The notes below the pieces were generated by a model. The model saw nothing but the letters and a program-made list of their open reading frames with translations. It did not search any database and was not told the DNA's origin. The position numbers were made by a program, and so were the translations under genes. Shown piece after piece: positions 13,372-21,285 of a stretch of DNA of 22,371 nt (position 1 is its first letter; the number at the start of each line of letters is the position of its first letter). The DNA is from a virus: the IMG/VR virus record IMGVR_UViG_3300034066_000198, positions 1 to 22,371 of that record; one strand, written 5' to 3'.

Positions 13372-14826
13372 ATGTACACGGGTTTCAATTACTATGACCG
13401 CCCTACGGCTGAACGTAAGGTCACTCGTGTACAGGACCCCAATACTGCATGGTATGCGCAAGAGGCGCATTGGATTCTGATTGAAGACTTGCTGCAGGGC
13501 ACATTCGGGATGCGGCAAAAGCATCGCCGTTACCTGCCGCAGGAGCCGCGCGAGCTGGATGAGTCCTACGACAACCGTTTAGCACGCAGCGTATGCCCGC
13601 CGTATTACCAGCGTTTGGAGCGGTTGCTGGCTGGCATGTTGACGCGCAAGCCGGTGCGGTTGGTTGATACCAGCGACACCATCACTGAGCAGTTGTTTGA
13701 TGTTGACCTAAATGGCAATGACCTCAATGTTTGGACGTATGAAACCGCGCGCAAAATGGTCCGTTATGGCCACATTGGTACATTGGTGGATGCACCGGCT
13801 GATGGGGGTAGACCCTATTGGGTGAACTACACGCCACGCCAAATTCTTGGTTGGCGCACTGAAACCAACGAAGGCAAGCAGCAGTTGACCATGCTCAGGC
13901 TGCAAGAGCTGGCCAGCGTGCCTGATGGTTTGTACGGCGAGAAAGTAGTCCAACAGGTGCGGGTGCTGACGCCAGGTGAGTACCAGATCCACCAAAAGGG
14001 CGACAAGGGCGACTTTCAAATTGTTGACGAGGGCCGCACCAGTCTGAGCGAGATTCCATTCAGCATTGCCTACTCCAACCGCATTGGCTTTATGGAGTCA
14101 CGGCCACCGCTGGAGGATATTGCCGAGCTGAACCTAAAGACCTATCAGATCCAATCAGACCTCGACAATCAACTGCACATCTCGGCAGTGCCGATGCTGG
14201 CGTTTTACGGTTTCCCCAGTAGCGCCGAGGAGGTATCCGCTGGTCCCGGCGAGGCGATTGCATTTCCTGCTGAAGGCCGCGCTGAGTACATCGAACCCGG
14301 CGGCACCAGCTACGAATACCAGTTCAAGCGGCTGGAGCAACTTGCGGCGCAGATCAATGAACTTGGCCTATCGGCGGTACTGGGCCAAAAGCTGACGGCT
14401 GAAACTGCCGAAGCCAAGCGCATTAACCGCAGCCAAGGCGACAGCACCATGATGGTGATTGCGCAGAACATGCAGGACATGATCGACAACTGCCTGCAAT
14501 TCCATGCGCAGTACCTCGGTCAAAACGAAGCTGCTGGTAGCTGTCATGTCAACCGTGACTTCATGGGCACCAGGCTGGACCCGCAGGAGATCAACAGCCT
14601 GCTGCAGCTTTACACTGCAGGGACCATCACCCAAGAAACCCTGCTGCAGCAATTGTCTGATGGCGAGGTGCTAGGTGATGACTTTGATGTTGATGAAGAA
14701 CTGGAGGCCACAGCTAATGCGGGCATGGACGTACAACCTGCTAGACAACCTGATCAGTTGGTTAATCGACTTAGCAGTGATGATCGAACCGAAGAGGCCG
14801 AGGAAGCCGAGGAAGCAGGAACTTGA
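13372..14826 (+). CDS. portal protein (DUF4055 type)
   Basis: 484 residues. The N-terminal pattern WILIEDLLQGTFGMRQKHRRYLP followed by ESYDNRLARSVCPPYYQRLERLLAGML is that of DUF4055 portal proteins, and the order terminase - portal - MuF head protein agrees. The portal forms the twelve-subunit ring through which DNA enters and leaves the head and to which the connector docks. The C-terminus is acidic and repetitive (RTEEAEEAEEAGT), as many portals have. A GGGGT lies just before the ATG at 13372. The last 47 bp overlap the next gene in another frame. Confidence 0.88.
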   Translation: MYTGFNYYDRPTAERKVTRVQDPNTAWYAQEAHWILIEDLLQGTFGMRQKHRRYLPQEPRELDESYDNRLARSVCPPYYQRLERLLAGMLTRKPVRLVDTSDTITEQLFDVDLNGNDLNVWTYETARKMVRYGHIGTLVDAPADGGRPYWVNYTPRQILGWRTETNEGKQQLTMLRLQELASVPDGLYGEKVVQQVRVLTPGEYQIHQKGDKGDFQIVDEGRTSLSEIPFSIAYSNRIGFMESRPPLEDIAELNLKTYQIQSDLDNQLHISAVPMLAFYGFPSSAEEVSAGPGEAIAFPAEGRAEYIEPGGTSYEYQFKRLEQLAAQINELGLSAVLGQKLTAETAEAKRINRSQGDSTMMVIAQNMQDMIDNCLQFHAQYLGQNEAAGSCHVNRDFMGTRLDPQEINSLLQLYTAGTITQETLLQQLSDGEVLGDDFDVDEELEATANAGMDVQPARQPDQLVNRLSSDDRTEEAEEAEEAGT

Positions 14827-15046
14827 TTATCACGTCAGCAACCTGCCGGATGAGATCCTAGCGATCATCCGCGTTAGCTGGTATGTCGATGGCAAGCCGG
14901 ATGAGATTGATGAAATGGTGCTGATGGAAGATGGCCAAAATGGTTATGACGCATTTGCTGCAATTGTTACAAGTGCATTACAACGTGGCGCCAATGTAAG
15001 CATCCGTTCAGGGTATGCCGCCAAGGATTTAGGCATCATCCAATGA
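14780..15046 (+). CDS. small protein between portal and MuF protein
   Basis: 88 residues from the ATG at 14780, inside the end of the portal gene. A longer reading upstream begins in portal-coding sequence and looks out of frame, so it is dropped. The N-terminus is basic (KRPRKPRKQELD); the rest has mixed strands and helices (EILAIIRVSWYVDGKPDEID, GYDAFAAIVTSALQRGANVSI). It ends in an ATGA overlap with the MuF gene. No family is recognised. Small genes at this place are common among phages with this head type and may be assembly accessories. Confidence 0.6.
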   Translation: MIEPKRPRKPRKQELDYHVSNLPDEILAIIRVSWYVDGKPDEIDEMVLMEDGQNGYDAFAAIVTSALQRGANVSIRSGYAAKDLGIIQ

Positions 15047-16227
15047 GCACACCAGCGTCGCTATACCGCAATGCGATTGACCTTAACAGGTATAGCAATA
15101 GCGTGGCGCGACGTGTTATCAATGCATATAACGACATCATTATTGATGCGGTCAATCAATTGCGGGCCATTGATGATCTAGCTGCACCAGTAAAGGCAGC
15201 CAGACTGCGCGGCATCTTGGCGCAACTGAAAGACAGCCTCGGCACTTGGGCTGGTGATGCAACTGAGCTGACCGCATTGGAACTGCAGGGATTAGCGGAG
15301 CTGCAGTCGGAGTTTGTCACCGAGCAGTTGCGCCGTGCATTGCCAGCCGGTAGTCGTGATGCGGTACGCACCGTTGAGATCAGCCCGCAGTTTGCGCAAA
15401 GTGTGGTCACAACTGACCCGACCCAGCTCAATGTGGTGGCATTATCGGATGACCTATTTGCAGCAGTGCAAGGTGCACCGCAGACATTCAGCCTGACTGC
15501 TGCGCAAGGTGCAACCATCACGCTGCCCAATGGCGAGGTCATCACAAAGGCATTTCGTGGTGTCGCCGTTGATCAAGCTGAGCGGTTTTCGCAGGTGGTG
15601 CGGCAAGGGTTGCTCACTGGTGAGCCAACACCAGATATTGCCAAGCGGTTGATTGGTAGCTTGCAATTTGGCGAGGAGGCTAAAACCGTCCGTCAACTGG
15701 TAGCAGCAGGCGGGCAAGCGACAGCCGTTGCTGATAATCAGATCATCACGCTAGTTCGCACCAGCATCAACCAAGTGGCTAATACCGCCAGCCAGCAGGT
15801 ATATGAAGCCAATCAAGACATCACTAAAAAGTATCGCTACATCGCCACATTGGACACGCGAACCAGCGCCATCTGCCGCGCGTTGGATGGCAAAGAGTTT
15901 GAATACGGCAAGGGGCCAACACCGCCGCAGCATTTCAACTGCCGCTCGACAACCGTAGCAATCATCGACCCTGACATCTTGCCGCCATCCACTACGGCAA
16001 CCCGCGCCAGCAAAGATGGCCAAGTGCCGATCAACCAAAGCTATGGCGAGTGGTTATCCAAGCAGCCACGCAGTGTGCAAGCTGAAGCGTTAGGTTCCGG
16101 CAAGGTTGCATACTTCAACCGGCTTGCAGATAAGTACGGCCCACGTGATGCCATCGCCAAGCTGGTGCGTGATGATGGTTCAGAGTTAACCTTGGAGCAG
16201 CTCCGCAAACGATATGGACCTGCCTAA
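15043..16227 (+). CDS. MuF-like minor head protein
   Basis: 394 residues. The C-terminal third carries the Mu gpF / SPP1 gp7 signature: KYRYIATLDTRTSAICRALDG, EFEYGKGPTPPQHFNCRSTT and VAIIDPDILPP, with the C-x-R and N-C-R residues of this family. The N-terminal 200 residues are helical and Gln/Ala-rich. Members are head proteins next to the portal; some are injected or carry toxin domains, none of which is visible here. The tail after the motif ([38 protein letters not shown]) is common in versions from similar phages. The start is fixed by ATGA coupling. Confidence 0.88.
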   Translation: MSTPASLYRNAIDLNRYSNSVARRVINAYNDIIIDAVNQLRAIDDLAAPVKAARLRGILAQLKDSLGTWAGDATELTALELQGLAELQSEFVTEQLRRALPAGSRDAVRTVEISPQFAQSVVTTDPTQLNVVALSDDLFAAVQGAPQTFSLTAAQGATITLPNGEVITKAFRGVAVDQAERFSQVVRQGLLTGEPTPDIAKRLIGSLQFGEEAKTVRQLVAAGGQATAVADNQIITLVRTSINQVANTASQQVYEANQDITKKYRYIATLDTRTSAICRALDGKEFEYGKGPTPPQHFNCRSTTVAIIDPDILPPSTTATRASKDGQVPINQSYGEWLSKQPRSVQAEALGSGKVAYFNRLADKYGPRDAIAKLVRDDGSELTLEQLRKRYGPA

Positions 16228-16522
16228 CCTTCGGCATTTTGTCAACGGCCTGATCATTAGTGATACGGTAGAAGCGTTGATTGGTGAGGCGTGGGTTAAT
16301 GCCGTGCTATGCCAACGCGAAGATGGCACGCAGTTTTGGGCATCGCCAGACCTGCTTAAACTGGGTGAACCTAGCCAGTGGCGTCATGCCGTTGAAGAAA
16401 GGCAAATCAAAGGATGTGATCTCAGCCAACATCAAGGCGGAGATGAAGGCGGGCAAACCGCAAAAGCAAGCAATCGCAATCGCGCTGTCAAAAGCCGGAA
16501 AGTCACGCAAGCCAAAGGGTAA
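16214..16522 (+). CDS. small phage protein overlapping the DUF6496 gene
   Basis: 102 residues from the ATG at 16214, which overlaps the end of the MuF gene by 14 bp. The first ~65 residues look genuine ([35 protein letters not shown]). From about residue 68 the sequence becomes Gly/Gln/Arg/Lys-rich and seems to be a plain out-of-frame reading of the next gene, which starts at 16386. Either the protein really has this basic tail, or a base change has removed an earlier stop, or a frameshift links the two. Function is unknown. Confidence 0.5.
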   Translation: MDLPNLRHFVNGLIISDTVEALIGEAWVNAVLCQREDGTQFWASPDLLKLGEPSQWRHAVEERQIKGCDLSQHQGGDEGGQTAKASNRNRAVKSRKVTQAKG

Positions 16523-16529
16523 AAAGTGA
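16386..16529 (+). CDS. small basic DUF6496-like protein
   Basis: 47 residues from the ATG at 16386. The pattern [20 protein letters not shown] followed by [17 protein letters not shown] and a Lys-rich end is that of a short basic family widespread in phages (DUF6496, from memory). Function is unknown; the charge suggests nucleic-acid or head association. It overlaps the previous gene by 137 bp in a different frame and the following gene by one base (TGATG), so it is probably translated with its neighbour. Longer upstream readings of this frame look like non-coding translation. Confidence 0.7.
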   Translation: MPLKKGKSKDVISANIKAEMKAGKPQKQAIAIALSKAGKSRKPKGKK

Positions 16530-16690
16530 TGGCTAAGAAACCTGGCCTCTACGCCAACATCGCAGCCAAGCGCAAGCGCATTGAAGCTGGCAGCAACGAG
16601 CGCATGGCACGCAAGGGTGAAGCAGGTCGCCCTACTGCTGCTGCATTTAAGGCTGCGGCTAAGACTGCCAAGAAACCCAAGCGCAAGTGA
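16529..16690 (+). CDS. small basic conserved phage protein
   Basis: 53 residues from the ATG at 16529, coupled to the previous stop (TGATG). The sequence KKPGLYANIAAKRKRIEAGS, then NERMARKGEAGRPTAAAFKA and a Lys-rich end, follows a pattern I associate with short basic proteins found in many phage head regions. Roughly a third of the residues are Lys or Arg. The function is not known to me; DNA or scaffold contact is possible. Its stop codon abuts exactly the stop of the leftward gene 16691-16888. Confidence 0.7.
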   Translation: MAKKPGLYANIAAKRKRIEAGSNERMARKGEAGRPTAAAFKAAAKTAKKPKRK

Positions 16691-16888
16691 TTACCTAACA
16701 CGCTCCTGCGCGTGGATCCAGGTCTTTAGTTCAGAGATATACCACCGCAAGTCTTGTGCTTTGGCAGCGTGCCAGCCATTATCAGTTTTGCGGTACAGCT
16801 CCTCATGGCGATCAATTGCATCAAGGCATTGCTTGATCAGTTGATTCCATGGTTGACGAACTGGGGTGTCCCACTCACGCTTTGACAC
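16691..16888 (-). CDS. leftward small helical protein inside the head cluster
   Basis: 65 residues from a GTG at 16886-16888; no ATG is available near the N-terminus. The sequence is convincingly protein-like and helical: PWNQLIKQCLDAIDRHEELY, then DNGWHAAKAQDLRWYISELK and TWIHAQERVR. The opposite strand over the same interval offers only an unnatural Ser/Cys-rich reading. It is the only leftward gene among the late genes and ends base-to-base against the rightward gene on its left. No Shine-Dalgarno sequence or clear own promoter was found. The start codon overlaps the rightward promoter at 16882-16910. Function is unknown. Confidence 0.6.
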   Translation of the reverse strand: MSKREWDTPVRQPWNQLIKQCLDAIDRHEELYRKTDNGWHAAKAQDLRWYISELKTWIHAQERVR

Positions 16889-16910
16889 AATCGTGCCGCG
16901 CCATTACGAT
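16882..16910 (+). promoter_or_regulatory. sigma70-type promoter for scaffold and capsid genes
   Basis: TTGACA (16882-16887), a 17-base spacer and TACGAT (16905-16910). The -35 box is perfect and the -10 matches TATAAT in four positions. Transcription would start near 16917, about 23 bases before the scaffold ATG at 16940. It resembles the leftward promoter at 7011-7039 (TACGGT). It lies in one of the few non-coding stretches of the head region. Confidence 0.65.
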
Positions 16911-16939
16911 GACAGCGTAATTAAGCCTGCGGCTTATCC

Positions 16940-17611
16940 ATGTCTGACGAAACACAAACCCAGGAGCCTGCGGCTACCGGGGGCAACAATGAAGCATTGC
17001 AACGCAGTGTTGAAGCATTGGAACGCAAGAACCAAGAGCTGATTGCTGAATTGCGTGCGGCTAAGTCAAAGAAACTACCGGATGGCGTTGATGTCGATGA
17101 ACTACTTGAGTTCAAGCGACGTGCCGAACAAGCTGAACTTGAATCGCAAGGAAAATACTCCGAAGCACGACAAGCTTTGGAGCAGCAATTCCGTGAGGCG
17201 ACGGCGCAGAAGGACCAGCGCATTGCTGACCTTGAAACCCGCGTCCGTGAACTTGAACTTGTCACGCCAGCCGTGACCGCATTGGCTGAAATTGTCCATG
17301 ACCCCGACTTGGTACTAAAAACCAAGTTGACTAGCGATCAAATCGAACGCGACCCTGATGGCACGGTTGTGGTAGTCGATGGTTACCAGCGCACACCAGT
17401 TAGCGAATGGGCCAAGTCGCTGCCGGCATGGATGCAAAAGCAACCTAAGCCGCAAGGTAGTGGTGCACCATCAGGTCGCAGCAGTGGGGAGATGCCACTA
17501 GGCATTAAGAACCCATTTGCGCAGGAATCATTCAATTTGACCGAACAGTCACGGTTATTCCGTACCGACCGTGATATGTACGAACGGCTAAAAGCTGCTG
17601 CAGGACGCTAA
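16940..17611 (+). CDS. scaffolding-like head assembly protein
   Basis: 223 residues, directly before the major capsid gene, the usual scaffold position. Residues 17-110 are a long coiled coil rich in Glu, Lys, Gln and Ala (LQRSVEALERKNQELIAELR, ARQALEQQFREATAQKDQRI). The C-terminus has an ordered conserved-looking segment, KNPFAQESFNLTEQSRLF followed by RTDRDMYERLKAAAGR, probably the capsid-contacting part. Scaffolds of this composition guide coat assembly and are then removed or cleaved. No protease gene is seen in this window. A promoter precedes it. The 70 bp between it and the capsid gene shows only a short GGGCTGCGCCC inverted repeat without a T-run. Confidence 0.75.
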   Translation: MSDETQTQEPAATGGNNEALQRSVEALERKNQELIAELRAAKSKKLPDGVDVDELLEFKRRAEQAELESQGKYSEARQALEQQFREATAQKDQRIADLETRVRELELVTPAVTALAEIVHDPDLVLKTKLTSDQIERDPDGTVVVVDGYQRTPVSEWAKSLPAWMQKQPKPQGSGAPSGRSSGEMPLGIKNPFAQESFNLTEQSRLFRTDRDMYERLKAAAGR

Positions 17612-17681
17612 GCTATCCGCAACCGGCTGCGCTGGTGCAAGGGCTGCGCCCACACCGTAAACCATTTCCCCGAGATGAATC

Positions 17682-18710
17682 ATGGCGACTCTTCGCTCTG
17701 ACATCATCATCCCCGAGATTTTTACGCCTTACGTCATTGAGCAAACCACTCAACGTGATGCCTTCCTGGCATCCGGTGTGGTGCAGCCCATGGCGGAGCT
17801 TAATGCAACCGAGGGTGGTGATTTCATTAACGTGCCTTTCTGGAAGGCCAACCTGTCTGGCGACTTTGAAGTGCTGACTGACAGCACCTCGTTGACGCCC
17901 GGCAAAATCACTGCTGACAAGCAAGTTGGCGTGATCCTGCACCGTGGCCGCGCCTTTGAGGCCCGCGACCTTGCAGCTCTGGCTGCTGGTAGCGACCCCA
18001 TGGCCGCCATCGGCGCCAAGATTGCTGATTACGTTGCCAACCAACGGCAAAAGGATCTGCTGTCTTCCCTTGCTGGTGTTTTCGGCACCCTCGGCACCAC
18101 TAGCTCGTCTGCTGCCTTCTTTGGTCTGACCATTGACGGCGAGTCTGGCGACACCCCGACTGTGCTGGGCCCCCGTCACGTTGCGGAAGCCCGCAGCCTG
18201 CTGGGCGATCAAGGCGACAAGCTGACTGCTGTTGCCATGCACTCCAAGGTCTACTACGACTTGGTTGAGCGCAAGGCGATTGATTATGTCAGCACCCTTG
18301 ATGCACGCGGCACCACCACCACCCAATCTGGCGGCAGCTTGGTTGGCGCTTACGGCGGTGACGCTTCTGTGCCGACCTACATGGGTCTGCGCGTGATCGT
18401 CTCTGACGATGTGCAAACCGAAGGCAGCGGCAGCACCACCGAGTACGCAACCTATTTCTTCACCCAAGGCGCTGTTGCCTCTGGTGAGCAGATGGGAATG
18501 CAGACTGAAACCGACCGTGACATCCTCGCCAAGAGCGATGCCATGTCGATCGACCTGCACTACTGCTACCACCCGGTTGGCGCTAAGTGGGGCGTGACGA
18601 CCACCAACCCGACCCGCGCTCAACTGGCGACGGTTGGTAACTGGTCGAAGGTGTACGAACTCAAGAACCTTGGGGTCGTGAGAAGCACAAACCTCTCCAA
18701 CTTCGATTGA
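17682..18710 (+). CDS. major capsid protein
   Basis: 342 residues, in the expected place after the scaffold. The N-terminus ATLRSDIIIPEIFTPYVIEQ and the middle segments GGDFINVPFWKANLSGD, AFEARDLAALAAGSDPM and YVANQRQKDLLSSLAG match the pattern of a family of phage coat proteins that I take to have the HK97 fold. No N-terminal delta domain is seen, consistent with a separate scaffold gene. The codon choice is C-rich and uniform (for example GCC, ACC, GAC), unlike the AT-richer tail genes, which suits a highly expressed product. A weak GAG lies 8-10 bases before the ATG. Confidence 0.87.
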   Translation: MATLRSDIIIPEIFTPYVIEQTTQRDAFLASGVVQPMAELNATEGGDFINVPFWKANLSGDFEVLTDSTSLTPGKITADKQVGVILHRGRAFEARDLAALAAGSDPMAAIGAKIADYVANQRQKDLLSSLAGVFGTLGTTSSSAAFFGLTIDGESGDTPTVLGPRHVAEARSLLGDQGDKLTAVAMHSKVYYDLVERKAIDYVSTLDARGTTTTQSGGSLVGAYGGDASVPTYMGLRVIVSDDVQTEGSGSTTEYATYFFTQGAVASGEQMGMQTETDRDILAKSDAMSIDLHYCYHPVGAKWGVTTTNPTRAQLATVGNWSKVYELKNLGVVRSTNLSNFD

Positions 18711-18721
18711 GGTAACTGATC

Positions 18722-19120
18722 ATGGCACAACCTTCCCAGTTTGAACTGAGCACCGAGCAGTATCTCGAAGCCACTTTTTACGGGGCATCCTCGATTGCCG
18801 ACGTGCAATTCTGGACTGCTCCCGTTAAATGTGAAGTGGTAGCAGTGCGTGAAGTTCACGCCACTGCTGGTAGCGATGGCTCTGCTGTTACTGGCACCGT
18901 TCGTCGTTGCCAAGGCACTGAGGCCGCCACTGCTGGTGATGACCTGCTGAGCGCCACCATCAACTTCAAAGGCACTGCTCTTACCGAGCAGACTCCTGCC
19001 TTGACTGCCACCACTGCTGACCTCACCCTTGAGGTTGGCAACCGGCTGTCGCTGGACGTGACAGGTACCACCACCGCTTTGGCTGGTGTGATCCTGACCG
19101 TGCTGCTGAAGCGCATCTGA
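18722..19120 (+). CDS. head decoration-like protein
   Basis: 132 residues, Thr/Ala-rich and predicted mostly beta (VKCEVVAVREVHATAGSDG, TGTVRRCQGTEAATAGDD, LTLEVGNRLSLDVTGT). It lies immediately after the major capsid gene with a good GAGG 9 bases before the ATG. Proteins of this size and place commonly decorate the outer capsid surface or plug vertices. No specific family is identified, so the call rests on position and composition. Confidence 0.6.
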   Translation: MAQPSQFELSTEQYLEATFYGASSIADVQFWTAPVKCEVVAVREVHATAGSDGSAVTGTVRRCQGTEAATAGDDLLSATINFKGTALTEQTPALTATTADLTLEVGNRLSLDVTGTTTALAGVILTVLLKRI

Positions 19121-19308
19121 TGGGTTTGTTCGCCTTCAGGCGACTGCGTGAGCGTGAGGCTGCTTCTACGGAGGCGGCCTCTCTTTCTATGCCAGAGCCT
19201 AAACTGATACCAACGGAGCCGGACAATGGCGGTAGTAATCGTGGCCACACCAGGGGCCGCCGACGCAAACTCGTACCTGACGCTGGCAGCAGCGCAGTTG
19301 ATAATTGA
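19120..19308 (+). CDS. small protein with REREAAS motif
   Basis: 62 residues from an ATG that overlaps the previous stop (TGATG). It starts MGLFAFRRLREREAASTEAA and becomes basic and low-complexity at the end. Short proteins with an FxRxREREAAS start occur at this head position in other phages, as I recall, so the N-terminal half is probably real. The last 27 codons overlap the connector gene (83 bp) in another frame and may be unconstrained. Function is unknown. Confidence 0.5.
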   Translation: MGLFAFRRLREREAASTEAASLSMPEPKLIPTEPDNGGSNRGHTRGRRRKLVPDAGSSAVDN

Positions 19309-19789
19309 CGGCTTTGTGCAGGATGCTGATGTAACCGCATGGGCATCAGCTACAACTGACCAAAAAAACCGGGCATTGTTTACTGCAACGCAACGCTTGG
19401 ACCGTGAGCGGTTTCTAGGCGCAAGGGCAACTGATACGCAGGCATTGCAATGGCCGCGCACTGGGGTGCGCAAGCCTGACACTTACATCAACACCTATGC
19501 GGTTGGATTCCCGTTTCGCATTACTACTGATTATTTCACTGATACCGAAATTCCAACGCAAATTCAGTACGCGCAAGCCGTGCTAGCGGTATTCCTCCAT
19601 AACAACACCGACGCGCTTGGGCTTAGCGGATTGGAGGATTACAAGAATGTCAAAATCGGCAGCCTTGATGTGACACCCAGCGAAAGCTACGGCGCTGTTG
19701 GTGCTGATAAGGTGCCACCGCTGATGGAGCGTTACCTGACAGGGCTTAGAATAAGTGGACCTGGTAACGTTGCAATTCGCCGGTCATGA
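19226..19789 (+). CDS. head-tail connector (often labelled DnaT-like ssDNA-binding protein)
   Basis: 187 residues. The N-terminus VIVATPGAADANSYLTLAAA, the repeatedly helical middle (DQKNRALFTATQRLDRERFLG) with LQWPRTG, and the later PTQIQYAQAVLAVFLHNN fit a common phage head-completion protein. Databases often call this family DnaT-like, which I consider misleading: its place after capsid and decoration genes indicates a connector or adaptor that closes the portal. The gene ends with a four-base overlap with the next start. Confidence 0.75.
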   Translation: MAVVIVATPGAADANSYLTLAAAQLIIDGFVQDADVTAWASATTDQKNRALFTATQRLDRERFLGARATDTQALQWPRTGVRKPDTYINTYAVGFPFRITTDYFTDTEIPTQIQYAQAVLAVFLHNNTDALGLSGLEDYKNVKIGSLDVTPSESYGAVGADKVPPLMERYLTGLRISGPGNVAIRRS

Positions 19790-19989
19790 TGATTTCCATT
19801 GGCGGTGGTGATGCAGTCATGAGGGATGGGCTTGAAATCCCAACCCATGACTACATCGGCAATACATATACAGGCAGCAACCTGACTGGAGTGGTATTTA
19901 AGCGTGGCGGTGCTAGCGGTACTACGGTTGCGACGCTTACAATGACATATGACGGCAGCAATAACCTGCTCACCGTTACCCGGAGCTGA
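19786..19989 (+). CDS. small beta-rich structural-region protein
   Basis: 67 residues; two adjacent ATGs (19786 and 19789) are possible and the first overlaps the previous stop. The C-terminus, VVFKRGGASGTTVATLTMTY followed by DGSNNLLTVTRS, is a short Gly/Thr-rich beta sheet. It precedes the fibre gene by two bases. The family is not recognised; a tail or fibre-associated role is inferred from position only. Confidence 0.55.
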   Translation: MMISIGGGDAVMRDGLEIPTHDYIGNTYTGSNLTGVVFKRGGASGTTVATLTMTYDGSNNLLTVTRS

Positions 19990-19991
19990 TC

Positions 19992-21254
19992 ATGGGATAC
20001 AAGTTCAACCCATTTACAGGCACGCTCGACACGGTCGACAGCCCTAACGGGGTATTCGAGGAGCTTGATGTCAACGGTGACATCGTTCTAGATGATGGCG
20101 GCACCTACACCACCACGGTGCAGTGTGTCACGCCCACGGCCAACCGCACGATCAGCTTTCCGGATGCCACTGGCACCGTCGGACTAGTTGCAGGCTCTAG
20201 TGGGCAACTGCTGTATAACGCAAGCGGCGCCAATGCAGGGGCCTCAACGCTGACCTATGACGGCAGCATCCTGACCAGCTCTGGCAGGTTCATCAATAGC
20301 TACAACGCCACCGCATCAAGCCCGGCTAAGGCGTTCACTGGCACTTGGTTCACAGGTGGCACCAGTACCACCACCAAGCCTCAGGTGCTGATCGAGCCCA
20401 CTGGCGCAACATCCACTGCCTGGAGCACCAGCGGCACGGGCTTTGGTGTTAATGCGGCGAGTGGGTTTGCGGGGAACCTGCTGGATCTGCAGGTGAATGG
20501 GACCTCACGCGCCATTCTTACCAATGCTGGCCGCCTTGATATTGTCGGCACCGGCAACCCTTTGTTGACGATTAGAGGCTCTGACGCTGGTTACTCGGGT
20601 CAATTAACTATTCAATCGGCTGGCGGCGGAACGTCTCTTATTAACGGCACTGGCGGAAATAATGCGCTTGCGTTTTTAACTGGCGGCGGTGAACGCGCCC
20701 GAATCGACAGCTCCGGCGATGTTCTAATCAATACAACTGCGTCCCCCATCGCTTTCTTTGATGGCAAACTAAGGGCTGCAAGTTCCACAACGGTAACTTC
20801 TTTCCGTTGTACTGGCGTATCTGGGGCAATCCTGCAAAGCCTTTGGCACGAAGCTACGTCCGGTGACAACCAATTTGTTAGTTTTGGCACGGAAACTACG
20901 CGATTAACCAGAGGGTCGATTTCTTACAACCGCGCTGGCGGACTTGTTGCTTACAACACAACTTCTGACTATCGCGCCAAAACCATTCTTGGTGATATTG
21001 ATAACTCTGGTGAGGCAATCGACGCTCTCAAGGTTTATCGCGGCGTCATGAACGGAGCTACCGTGGAGCGCCCCATGCTGGTTGCTCACGAAGCTCAAGA
21101 GGTTGCACCGTATTGCGTCACAGGTGAAAAGGACGCTGTAGATGACGACGGCAACCCGATCTATCAGCAGATGGATCACCAAGCGTTGGTGCCTCTGTTG
21201 ATTGCTGAGATTCAGCAACTTCGCAACCGTGTCGCAGCCCTTGAGGGCGCGTAG
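19992..21254 (+). CDS. tail fibre with C-terminal S74 self-cleaving chaperone
   Basis: 420 residues. A GGAG lies six bases before the ATG. The N-terminus (MGYKFNPFTGTLDTVDS) is a typical particle-attachment start. Residues about 20-310 are repetitive Gly/Ser/Thr beta sequence typical of trimeric fibres. The C-terminal 97 residues are an intramolecular chaperone: TSDYRAKTILGDIDNSG with Ser325 as the likely self-cleavage residue, VAHEAQEVAPYCVTGEK, then DHQALVPLLIAEIQQLRNRV and a coiled-coil end. The chaperone trimerises the fibre and is then cut off. The fibre tip recognises the host surface. Base composition drops in the tip-coding part, about 20580-21000. Confidence 0.85.
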   Translation: MGYKFNPFTGTLDTVDSPNGVFEELDVNGDIVLDDGGTYTTTVQCVTPTANRTISFPDATGTVGLVAGSSGQLLYNASGANAGASTLTYDGSILTSSGRFINSYNATASSPAKAFTGTWFTGGTSTTTKPQVLIEPTGATSTAWSTSGTGFGVNAASGFAGNLLDLQVNGTSRAILTNAGRLDIVGTGNPLLTIRGSDAGYSGQLTIQSAGGGTSLINGTGGNNALAFLTGGGERARIDSSGDVLINTTASPIAFFDGKLRAASSTTVTSFRCTGVSGAILQSLWHEATSGDNQFVSFGTETTRLTRGSISYNRAGGLVAYNTTSDYRAKTILGDIDNSGEAIDALKVYRGVMNGATVERPMLVAHEAQEVAPYCVTGEKDAVDDDGNPIYQQMDHQALVPLLIAEIQQLRNRVAALEGA

Positions 21255-21285
21255 TCCCACTCACCAATTAACCCGCATCATCACT

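Noticed and set aside
16699-16716. CACGC/GCGTG inverted repeat as a terminator between convergent genes
   Set aside because: The stem is short, no T-run follows on either strand, and it lies inside the coding end of the leftward gene.
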